A DNA stretch of 64,000 bases from Populus alba (Eukaryota > Streptophyta > Magnoliopsida > Malpighiales > Salicaceae): NCBI RefSeq assembly GCF_005239225.2, contig NC_133295.1:1922001-1986000 (forward strand), in the 5' to 3' direction. The notes beneath the pieces were generated by a model. It worked only from the letters and a program-made list of their open reading frames with translations. It was not told the DNA's origin and ran no database searches. Below, in pieces: positions 1 to 9,462 of the stretch (the first letter of the stretch is position 1; every line of letters begins with the position of its first letter). Position numbers and translations under genes: made by a program.

Positions 1-1015
1 AAAAAAGATTATAAAAAATTAATTTGACCCAATTACTTTAATAATAACTAACGAGTCCAATAAAAAATAACAATAATATACCCACCAGCCGTGCCGTGAA
101 TTTTTTTGAATGAGAAGTAATATGGTAAAAATACTATTTTTGTATCTTGGAAAACAACGTTTAACTAATACCTCTTAGATTTTGTTTTTAATTAATCTTC
201 ACAATGAATGGTTGGTGTTATCCCAATAAATTTTGAATTAAATATTATTCAGCCATGTTCTCCCTCGTTGGAGGAGGATCCTTGTCATTGAAGATTTAAT
301 GCTCTGTTATCTTCTTAGAGAAATATCTAGTTGATGGGGTAGGTTTAGGAGGCCCGAACCTACAATAGAAGAAGTTTTTTTTTTTTTTTTTATGGTGCTC
401 AAGGATATTATTTAGAAGAAAAAAAAAAAAAACCTTACAAAGCAACTGAAAATATATATTAACAAGAATTAATAGAGGAAGGGAAATTATTAACAAGAAA
501 TTGTTAAATATTAGTTGTAGCTAGTTGATGATTTTGATACTGCACAAAGATATTTTTCCCGAGAATTTACAGCAAGAATCTTAAAAAACAAACGACCAAG
601 AACTAGTAAACTTATCCTAGACCAGCCCGTAATCTTATCTTGAGCAAATGTGATAAGTAAAAAGCATCCAGTTGTAACCCATTTCGAAAATCATTTCCAA
701 CGAAAAGCCAACACTTTGATTTTTCATGAGTGTGTTTAATTTCCTGTGACATCGACACGTAATTCTCCTTTTGACTTGTAAGAAAAAGCTCTAAAAAATT
801 ACGTAAGCTATCTAGAAACAATATAATATGAAATCTTTGAACATGGAATTTATATGAGGTAGAGATTTAATACAGGAGTCCTTGGTTTTAATTTCTTCTA
901 TAGCTTTGATGTGTCGGTTGAAATTCACTTGGTTTACAGTTGTCTTTGCTTGCATGTTCATCTGAATATATATAAAATGTAACTCATAGTTCAAGTAACA
1001 CCAGGAAGGAGAGAG
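1..1015. other. Intergenic, AT-rich, no gene seen
   Basis: The stretch has A/T homopolymers (for example a long T run near 377-390) and short chance open frames without plant-like protein content. I see no RNA gene. It ends at the target site of the copia element. Confidence 0.7.
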
Positions 1016-1020
1016 AATTG
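1016..1020. repeat. Target site duplication of the copia element, left copy
   Basis: AATTG lies directly before the TG of the left LTR and is repeated at 5803-5807 directly after the CA of the right LTR. A 5 bp duplication is typical of copia integrase, so both element ends are intact. Confidence 0.93.
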
Positions 1021-1248
1021 TGATAAGGATAAAGTTCACAATATTAAGATTGACGATAAACACTGATATCTTTATCCTAGAGTTTCAATGTTCCCAGTTC
1101 TCTGTTTGTTCCTGTCTCTGCAATTCCCATCCCTCTGCAACTACAACTCTTATAAAGAGTTCTCATTGTAACAGACTTTACGTGTATATATATGGCTGAG
1201 TAAACACAGTTTTACTCAAGCAATTTCAGTTGTAATTTAATTCTTTCA
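1021..1248 (+). repeat. Left LTR of the copia element
   Basis: This 228 bp terminal repeat runs TGATAAGG...TTCTTTCA. By eye it has no mismatch to 5575-5802. It carries a TATATATATGG stretch near 1184-1194 that may act as the element promoter. Confidence 0.95.
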
Positions 1249-1260
1249 TGGTATCAGAGC
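1249..1260 (+). other. Copia primer binding site (initiator tRNA-Met)
   Basis: TGGTATCAGAGC follows the left LTR immediately. This is the standard plant primer binding site complementary to the 3' end of initiator tRNA-Met. Confidence 0.93.
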
Positions 1261-1289
1261 GTCTCATAGCTAACGCTTCCAACGATCCT

Positions 1290-3116
1290 ATGGCTACTAC
1301 TTCAGATTTTTCTTCCGCTGCATTTCATCTTCCAGCTCAAGTTATTTCCATCAAACTTGATGGAACTAATTTCCTTGCCTGGACTGCTCAATTGCTTCCT
1401 CTGTTTCGGAGTTATGGTCTCATGGGAATTGTTGATGGATCTGATTTTTGTCCTCCTCAATTTTCCAGCGAAGAATATAAAATCCAAGGTATTACTAATT
1501 CTGCTTATATGGCTTGGCAGTATAAGGACCAAACAATCCTTGGATGGATTATCTCCTCATTATCTCCTACGGTGGTTTCCACCATTTATGGCCTTGAAAC
1601 TTCTCGTCTTGCTTGGCAAGCCCTTGGTGCACGTTTTGCTGCGCCATCAACTTCTAGAATTTCTCTTATCAAGCGAAAGTTGCAATCTTTACAGCAAGGC
1701 TCCTTGCCTTGTCAGAAATTTCTGGATGAAGTCAAAACTCTTGCAGATGAACTCTCTGCTGTTGGCAAACCTATTGATGATTCTGATCTAATATTATCTG
1801 TTCTCAATGGTCTCAACTCTTCATTTCATTCATTTGTCACTACGTATATGCTCCTCTCCAAAGAGAAATCCATGTCATTCTCAGATTTTCATGCAGAACT
1901 ACTGAACCATGACCTTATGCAACAATTTCATAGTCAATCTCTTCACCATGAGGCAGGTTCTTATGCTCTTTACTCACATAAACCTGCAGCTAAAATCAGT
2001 TCTCGTCACAGCAGTAATAAATCTCGCTTCTCCGGGGTATCTAAAGGATCGGGTAGTGCTTCCTCTCAATTTCGGCAACCACTACCTCACCTCCCACGTC
2101 CATCTTCATCAGCTCCTTCTGACTCTCGTTCCAGATCTCCATGCCAAATCTGCAAACGAGAGGGCCATCAGGCCTTGGATTGCTTTAACCGCATGAATTA
2201 CTCTTTTCAAGGACGACATCCTCCTACTGACTTAGCAGCCATGGTTGCAGAAGCCAATACAACTTATTTAAATCAACATCAATGGTATGCAGACAGTGGT
2301 GCTAATATTCACGTTACTTCAGATATTGCTAATCTTGCAACTTCTCATCCTTACGAAGGTGATGCTTCTGTGGGCGTAGGTAACGGTACAGGTTTGCACA
2401 TATCTCATATTGGCAATGCTTCCATTAAAACCCTCTCTTCTACTACTTTTGCCTTAAATAATGTTGCTTATTGTCCTCAAGCATCAGCTCATCTCCTCTC
2501 TATCAATAAATTCTGTCAGGATAATAATGTCCTTTTTGAACTCACTGGTTCTGATTTTTCTGTTAAGGATATCCTGACGAGGAACACGCTCCTGACGGGA
2601 CCAAGTGATAATGGATTGTATCCGATCAACCTTCGTCAACTATCTGCTTCACCATATCATGCTCTCACAATGACTGTTGGTGTCAAGGCTCCTACTTCCA
2701 TCTGGCACTGTCGCCTAGGCCATCCTTCCCTAGAAACTCTTCGTCGTGTCATTTCCAAATTTTCTCTTCCAGTTAGTGATTCCATCAATAAAACATCAGT
2801 TTGTGCACCTTGCCAACTAGGCAAGTCTAAACAATTGCCCTTTTCTGACTCATCAAGAGAGTCCACTGCTCCCCTAGAAATAATTCACTCTGATGTCTGG
2901 TCCAATTCCACACCTTCATTAAGTGGTTGTCGTTATTATGTTATTTTTATTGACGATTTTTCTCGTTTTTGTTGGATGTTTCCTATTTCACATAAGTCTG
3001 ATGTTTATTCTACATTTGTTAAATTCAAGCTTTTAGTGGAGAAACAATTTAAATTCCCAATTCGGCAATTTCAAAGTGATAATGGTGGTGTTCCACCATC
3101 TTTAAACATTTTTTAA
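1290..3116 (+). CDS. Copia gag, protease and N-terminal integrase, ending at a frameshift
   Basis: The frame is open from 1248, but that ATG overlaps the LTR/primer-binding-site junction, so the ATG at 1290 is the more likely start (608 codons). In order: a copia-type gag (UBN2-like) region over about residues 20-190; a CCHC zinc knuckle at about 285-298; a protease with the Asp-Ser-Gly active site at about 335; the pre-integrase and zinc-binding region; and the first two integrase aspartates, in HSDVW (about 535) and QSDNGG (about 597). The frame then shifts and stops at 3114-3116. The catalytic Glu and everything beyond lie in another frame. Normally gag and pol are one frame in copia, so this is a broken copy. 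Confidence 0.9.
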   Translation: MATTSDFSSAAFHLPAQVISIKLDGTNFLAWTAQLLPLFRSYGLMGIVDGSDFCPPQFSSEEYKIQGITNSAYMAWQYKDQTILGWIISSLSPTVVSTIYGLETSRLAWQALGARFAAPSTSRISLIKRKLQSLQQGSLPCQKFLDEVKTLADELSAVGKPIDDSDLILSVLNGLNSSFHSFVTTYMLLSKEKSMSFSDFHAELLNHDLMQQFHSQSLHHEAGSYALYSHKPAAKISSRHSSNKSRFSGVSKGSGSASSQFRQPLPHLPRPSSSAPSDSRSRSPCQICKREGHQALDCFNRMNYSFQGRHPPTDLAAMVAEANTTYLNQHQWYADSGANIHVTSDIANLATSHPYEGDASVGVGNGTGLHISHIGNASIKTLSSTTFALNNVAYCPQASAHLLSINKFCQDNNVLFELTGSDFSVKDILTRNTLLTGPSDNGLYPINLRQLSASPYHALTMTVGVKAPTSIWHCRLGHPSLETLRRVISKFSLPVSDSINKTSVCAPCQLGKSKQLPFSDSSRESTAPLEIIHSDVWSNSTPSLSGCRYYVIFIDDFSRFCWMFPISHKSDVYSTFVKFKLLVEKQFKFPIRQFQSDNGGVPPSLNIF

Positions 3117-5620
3117 GGGATAATGGAATTTTTCATCGACTATCATGTCCTCACACTTCTCAACAAAATGGCCTTGCTGAGAGGAAACATTGTCATATTA
3201 TGGATATGGGACTTACTCTTCTAGCTCAATCAGGCTTATCTAAGAAATTTTGGGTTGATGCTTTTCTCACTGTTATCTTTATCATTAATCGACTACCTAC
3301 TAAAGTTCTTGATTATGTTTCACCATATGAACGTCTTTTTCATCTTCCTCCAGACTTCACATATTTTCGAGCATTTGGATGTCAATGTTTTCCATGTCTT
3401 CGTCCTTACACAAATGATAAATTATCATATCGTAGCATGCCTTGTATTTTCATTGGTTATAGCTCCAATCACAAAGGATTTCGATGTTTAGATCCTTCCT
3501 CCAGACGTGTCTATATCTCTCGAAATGTGATTTTTGACGAAGAGCAATTTCCTGCACACTCCATTATCACAGATCCTGCCAGCTGCGTCTCCTCTTCAGG
3601 TATGTCTCTAGGTTTGTTCTTCACTCCTCCTTCACATATTTTCCCCTCATCCTCTGATTTTTCTCCTCCCCCAGCAACTTCCTCACCTACCCAGGTTCTC
3701 ACTGACCTTCCCTTACATAATATTCATCCTGCTCCAGCTATTAATTCCAATGAATACCATCTCCCCTCCTCTCTCCCATCTCTCTATTCTGGCCAACCCG
3801 ATTCTTCTGAATCCATTCCCATACCTAGTGCACCAACTCTTAGTCCTTCTTCTGACCACCATGACAATACCATCCTTAACCTCCAAAATGGTGCCATATC
3901 TACTCATGAGTCTTCCACCAAAATAATCACTAGATCACAGACTGGTCATCATAAGCCTCGTAGGTTCCCTGACTTTCATTTATATTCCACTCGTCACCCC
4001 CTTCAAGCTTTGCATGCAGGTCTGATTTGTGTTGAGCCCCGTTCCTATGCTGAAGCAGTAACCATTCCTGAGTGGCGTGCGGCAATGGACAGTGAATTCC
4101 AGTCCTTGTTACAGAATGATACATGGTCACTATGTTCTCGTCCCCCTGGTAAGAATTTGGTTCCATGTAAATGGGTTTTTAAACTCAAACGGCGACCTGA
4201 TGGCAGTATTGAACGTCACAAGGCCAGATTAGTTGTTGTGGGATATCTACAGAGAAGTGGCGTTGATTTTCTTGACACATTTAGTCCAGTCATCAAGCCT
4301 TCCACTGTCCGAATGGTTCTTGCCATCGCTGTTTCTTTCAACTGGGATATTCGTCAACTTGATGTCTCTAACGCCTTCCTTCATGGTGTGTTAGAAGAGG
4401 AAGTTTATATGACACAACCCAAAGGATTTGTTGATCCTGCACACCCCCAATTTGTTTGTAAGCTTCATAAATCTCTTTACGGGTTGAAACAAGCTCCCCG
4501 TGCCTGGTTTAATCGACTGTCTACTGCTCTTTTGGCTCTTGATTTTCAAAGTTCACAAGTTGATCCCTCACTATTTATCTGTCATCGTGACAATGTCCAT
4601 GCATTCTTCTTAGTTTACGTGGATGACATTCTGGTTACCTCAAATGATCAGAATTTTATTACCACTCTTATATCTCAATTACAACTTGAGTTTGCTATGA
4701 AGGATCTTGGTCAGTTGACATATTTTCTGGGAATCGAAGCCATACGTAATTCTTCAGGGTTACATCTTCGACAAACAAGGTATATAATTGATCTTCTGGA
4801 CCGTGTGCAGCTTACTGGTATCCGCCCATACCGTGCACCTTGTGTCTCCGGGTCTAAGCTATCCAAGTTTGATGGAGAAAGTATTCCAGACCCATCTGAA
4901 TATAGGCAAACAGTGGGGGCTTTACAGTATGTAACTCTCACACGCCCGGACATTGCATACTCAGTCAATCAACTCTGTCAACACATGCAAGCGCCTACTT
5001 CAGCTCACTGGACAGCAGCCAAACGCGTGCTACGATACTTAAAACAAACACTTGATTATGGTCTCTTCTACAGACCTGGTTCCTTTGCAATCAATGCCTA
5101 TTGTGACTCTGATTGGGCCGGTGATCCTGACGACAGACGCTCCACCTGTGGCTATGGTGTTTTTGTTGGGTCCAATCTCATATCTTGGTCTGCTAAGAAA
5201 CAACCTGTAGTGTCAAAATCCAGTACTGAAGCTGAATACAGGTGTTTAGCTCTAGTTACAGCTGAGGTGTATTGGCTAAGAATGTTGTTGCGTGAGTTGC
5301 AGGTTTCTCTTGCTTCTGCTCCAATCGTATGGTGTGACAATATAAGTGCCTTAGCTCTTGCCTCCAATCCTATTTTCCATGCCCGATCGAAACACATTGA
5401 AGTGGATTACCACTTTGTCAGAGAAAAGGTGGCAAATAAAGATATACTACTTCAACATGTTCCCACCTCTCTGCAACCTGCAGATATTTTTACCAAGGGA
5501 CACACGGCTGATCGGTTCTGTTACCTCCAGGATAAACTTTCTGTGACAGATGTCCCTGCCAGTTTACAGGGGAATGATAAGGATAAAGTTCACAATATTA
5601 AGATTGACGATAAACACTGA
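3117..5620 (+). pseudogene. Copia pol remainder: C-terminal integrase, reverse transcriptase, RNase H
   Basis: The first ATG is at 3200, but the same frame carries integrase sequence upstream of it, including the catalytic Glu codon at 3179-3181. The ATG is therefore not the natural start. From 3200 there are 806 codons: the integrase C-terminal part; reverse transcriptase with its YVDD active site at about residues 473-476; and RNase H with CDSDW at about 635 and SSTEAEY near 674. The domains are otherwise uninterrupted. The frame runs 46 bp into the right LTR before its stop. It is offset from the upstream frame by a small indel between 3083 and 3116. A real frameshift or a sequencing error would look the same here. 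Confidence 0.88.
5564..5574 (+). other. Copia polypurine tract
   Basis: A short purine-rich stretch (ACAGGGGAA core) lies directly before the TG of the right LTR, where plus-strand priming is expected. Confidence 0.75.
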
Positions 5621-5802
5621 TATCTTTATCCTAGAGTTTCAATGTTCCCAGTTCTCTGTTTGTTCCTGTCTCTGCAATTCCCATCCCTCTGCAACTACAA
5701 CTCTTATAAAGAGTTCTCATTGTAACAGACTTTACGTGTATATATATGGCTGAGTAAACACAGTTTTACTCAAGCAATTTCAGTTGTAATTTAATTCTTT
5801 CA
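5575..5802 (+). repeat. Right LTR of the copia element
   Basis: This 228 bp repeat looks identical to 1021-1248 and is followed by the AATTG target duplication at 5803-5807. The first 46 bp also encode the end of the pol frame. Confidence 0.95.
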
Positions 5803-5807
5803 AATTG

Positions 5808-6009
5808 TTGAGTTGATATACAAAATAAAGTTAAGATTGCATCTTAGCTTGTTAGATATTCCTTAAGTAGATTATACGGAATTGTGAGCTATTAATTATA
5901 TATGAACTCAATTTTAAGATGGTGGCGTATATGCATTCTTGAAATAGCATTTGATTATTGTTTTTGAGTAAAAAGGATGGAGAAAGTTAGAAAAGATACG
6001 TCTTTTATA

Positions 6010-6071
<62 letters not shown>

Positions 6072-6331
6072 TCAGATTTATTTTATGTTTTTATTTTTGT
6101 TTTTTTAATCAAATAAGATTATTGATCTTAGAGTGATGATTTTCTTATCTTTAAAGTTTGATTATCATCTCTCTTTTATTTATCCTTCTTTCCATTAATA
6201 ATTCAGTCCACTTACTTCTCAAAAAATTCAGCCAATAAGCATCCCCCAAGACGGCATTGAAGATTAGGTTTGTAATTTTATTTCCTATTTCTTTACATAA
6301 AGTATGAGTATGATTGAATGAAGAAAATAAA
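5808..6331. other. Intergenic with a long TA microsatellite
   Basis: No gene is seen. Positions 6007-6068 are an almost pure TA dinucleotide run of about 60 bp with one interruption. The rest is unremarkable AT-rich sequence. Confidence 0.7.
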
Positions 6332-6611
6332 TGATAGAGAATAGTATAAATCATATTTTAAAATTTTATTTAACAACTTAAATTATTGGGTTGAGATGGT
6401 TCTTTAACATGTTATCGGAGCCTTAATGACCAAACGGTTAAGAGTTTGAATCTCACCATCTTCATTTATTTGATAAAAATTAAGCATAAAGTAATGTAAA
6501 CCTATATAAGTTCTAAGTTTAAAGGGTTTTCACTTGAGAAGATGTGTTAAAAAATAATATAAATCATATATTGAGAATTTACTTAACAATGTAAGCTATT
6601 GGGTTGAGATG
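6332..6611 (+). mobile_element. TRIM-like miniature LTR element, degraded
   Basis: Two ~70-80 bp related repeats (6332-6409 and 6545-6611) share ATATAAATCATAT and TATTGGGTTGAGATG and flank about 135 bp of non-coding DNA. The left repeat ends in TTCTTTAACA and is followed at once by TGTTATCGGAGCC, two mismatches from the initiator tRNA-Met primer binding site. The right repeat starts with TGTTAAAAAATAAT after a purine-rich stretch and lacks its last ~11 bases. Tiny LTRs, a primer binding site and no coding capacity define terminal-repeat retrotransposons in miniature. A third fragment of the repeat start follows at 6612. Confidence 0.72.
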
Positions 6612-8525
6612 TGCTAAAAAATAATATAAATAAATAAAAAAACATGAGCATATATAGAAATATATTTAAAGATTATTGATGTTAATTATAGTTCATAATC
6701 AATTCAAATTATTTTAATTAGCAGGCAAACCCTTGCATCTTTGTGGAGATCTTAAGCATGATGAAACCTCTAAAGATTACGCAAGTATATACATATCTTT
6801 ATTCTATAAATTCCTTCAAGTATTTCAAACAAAAGCTACACCAACATTAAATGATTAAATTTAAAATGAATTAAATACTCGATAAAAAAAATTAATTTAA
6901 TTTAATCAACAAATTATTCACGCAATCATAGTTAGGTTACATGAAAATTTCAGAACAAAAAAAATTTATTACATCATCAAACTGAAAAGGAAACAAACAT
7001 GATACATTAAACATTGAAAATTCAATAGATTGGAAGTCGTCATATCTTAAGTCGTTGCGCAATCTCTTGCTCAAAATTGTTCTGCTCTTGTTTTTTTCTG
7101 TTTTTTTCGTTGTCAAGATGTTGACTCCCTGTGTATGTTCTGAATGCTCCGCCGCCCCTAGCAGCTGTTATAATGGAGTTTATATACCTCGGGCCTGACA
7201 TAAAAAAGAAAGAAAATCGTTTTCCTAATCTGCCAGGTATTTTGCCTTTGGTTGCGGGCTGATTTTGGGTAAGAAAACGTGTGAATTGCGAACTTTGTAT
7301 TTCTGGAACAATTGTAGCCCTTCAAATTATCTTTCCAACGCATCTGTTCTTGCAATTTTTTGACTTCTATAACTCTCATATACAGGCCAAAGACCGAGAC
7401 AGTGTCAGCAGCAAATTAAGACTCCATGATTGATCTGGACTTTACATGCTTTCAAACAGCAAAACTAGTTCTTTCCTCCTCGTAAGAATTGGAGGCATGT
7501 GTCTCTCCTTTCCAAAAATATAAGAAACACTTAAAATCGAATTACATAGAAAGTAACAGATCAATTAGAATTTGAACTCTAAACTCAGCCAATTACCTGC
7601 TCTTTCACGTAATCTTATTTTCAACCTAATTTAGTAGGAAACATCATGAGTTTCAAGAATTAAATAAACATGGAAGTTCCTAAAATTCTAAATAAACTAG
7701 CTAAGAAACATATAAAAACACTCTAAATAAAAACAATTATGGCTAAGAAAACGTGCGAAATAAATTCTCTTATTAATTATTCTGTTTATTTTGCAAAAAA
7801 GAAATTGAATTTATAGAAATCCATCAAGGACATGTAAAACAGGGATTTCTTATTTTCTCAATTAATAAATTTAAAAAATCCAGCTGATTAGGCGGGATTT
7901 GGCTAGTTCCTAGGTGATCAAACTCGTAAGAGTTCGAGTTAAGATATTAAATTAAAGTTCAACAAAAATCTCAATTTCTTGCCACCTATCTTGCAAGGTT
8001 TTAAATAGAGTTTTTGTAATCTGGGCATCTTTTATATATTTTCCCTTCTTTCAATATAGAAGTGTGATTTAATTAAAATTATCAAAATAATGTGATTGAT
8101 GTATAAGCTGATTTAAGTATATTAATTTTTAAAAAAATTACTTTTACAAAATGCCTAAATTAATTACTCATTTAATTAATGGTACTTCCATCTTTTCGAA
8201 TTCTAACAAGTTTAATCATGAAGTGAATGAACACTTGAGCAGTTAGCATTCCATGATAAAATAAAATAAAAATAGAGACCATAGAGATAGAGAAGATAGG
8301 ATGAAAAATAAGAAGGAAAGAGAATGGTGTATGAAAGTAATTTACAAGATAAAATAATTATATTTATTTTTTATTTAATTATGGTGAATAATACATGATA
8401 AAATATAAAACAATTTATTCTAACCTTAATATGAATTACTATAAAAACTTATATATTTTAAAAATAATTAGATTTGTTTTCATTTTAGTTTTTATTGAGT
8501 GTTAAAATTAATAATATTATAATAA
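6612..8525. other. Intergenic, no convincing gene
   Basis: The stretch is AT-rich. On the minus strand near 7020-7200 there is a less AT-rich patch with a TATATAAAC promoter-like motif and a short open frame next to it (7158-7379). It may be an old LTR fragment, but I cannot show ends or coding domains. Nothing else is recognised. Confidence 0.55.
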
Positions 8526-9215
8526 TACAAGTTATAAAACTTGGATTTTCATAGGAGGTTAATCTAGTACCCGGGCGACTTGAGGCATGGACTAGTCCGA
8601 GTTTTAAAAAAATAAAAGAGAGATTGACTTGATCTGGTCCAGTCAAAAACCCAGATCAACTTATGATAAACATGAGTCAAAATCTTGTTGATTTTTTTTT
8701 TTTGAATTTTTGTTTCGTTCAAAACAAGGTTATTTTGGTTATTTTTTAAATAACAAATCGGGTCAACCAGGTTGACCCTCCTTACCCGTGAATGTGGCCT
8801 TGCCCCGATCGACCTCTAAATTAAGTTTTAAAAATATGATTATAACAACTTTTATATTTATATTGACTTAAGTCAACCTCGGTTGACTCACCCAACCTGT
8901 AACTTGGATCTTGTCTCAAGTTGACTCTCGAATAGTTTTAAAATAATGTTAATAACTATTTGTATTTTTATGTTGACCCGAATGATCCCAAGTTAACCCT
9001 CTCGACCCGTGACCCGAGTTTTTACCAGGATCGATCCTTGAGTCAGGTTTTAAAACTTTGATAACAATTATTTTTATTTTTATGTTGACTCTCCTAACTA
9101 ATTTATGACCTGGGTTTTTTTCTAGATTAGCTCTCTGTTAAATTTTAAAAACTATAATAATAATTTATTATTTTTAGTTGGCTTTGATAAACCCAATCCA
9201 GCCGTGATCTATTCT
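8526..9215. repeat. Diverged ~110 bp tandem repeat with GTTGAC motifs
   Basis: Units begin with TTTTAAAA at about 8826, 8936, 9048 and 9143, spaced 110, 112 and 95 bp. Each has an AT-rich half followed by a pyrimidine-rich half with GTTGAC(C) and CCCGTGACC-like words. The segment 8526-8825 carries the same words in less regular order. It is non-coding. The units are much diverged, so the array is old. Confidence 0.7.
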
Positions 9216-9462
9216 TTGGAGATCCAGATATAAATAAAATAAATAGCTATATCGAGACGGAATGAGATGAGACAGCAACAATTAGTTGACATCACTCAAG
9301 TAGCAAATGCATAATAACGTACGTAGCCAAAATGTGTATCATCAAGAAAAATAAACTGAAATTGTCAGCAGCATCAGCAATCAGCTGTGGATAATATATT
9401 TACAGAACTAAAATGAACTGTAGAAAAGTGAAATGAGAGTAAAAGAAAGATAGAGAGTTCCA

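Larger units (their letters stand above)
1021..5802 (+). mobile_element. Complete Ty1-copia LTR retrotransposon, 4.78 kb
   Basis: The element has 228 bp LTRs (1021-1248 and 5575-5802) that start with TG, end with CA and look identical base for base, and it is flanked by the 5 bp duplication AATTG. A primer binding site complementary to initiator tRNA-Met follows the left LTR, and a short purine tract precedes the right LTR. The internal order is gag, protease, integrase, reverse transcriptase, RNase H, which defines copia. Short LTRs and small size suggest the Ale lineage, but that is inference. The pol frame is broken inside integrase near 3083-3116, so this copy cannot make one continuous polyprotein. 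Identical LTRs mean a recent insertion. Confidence 0.96.
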
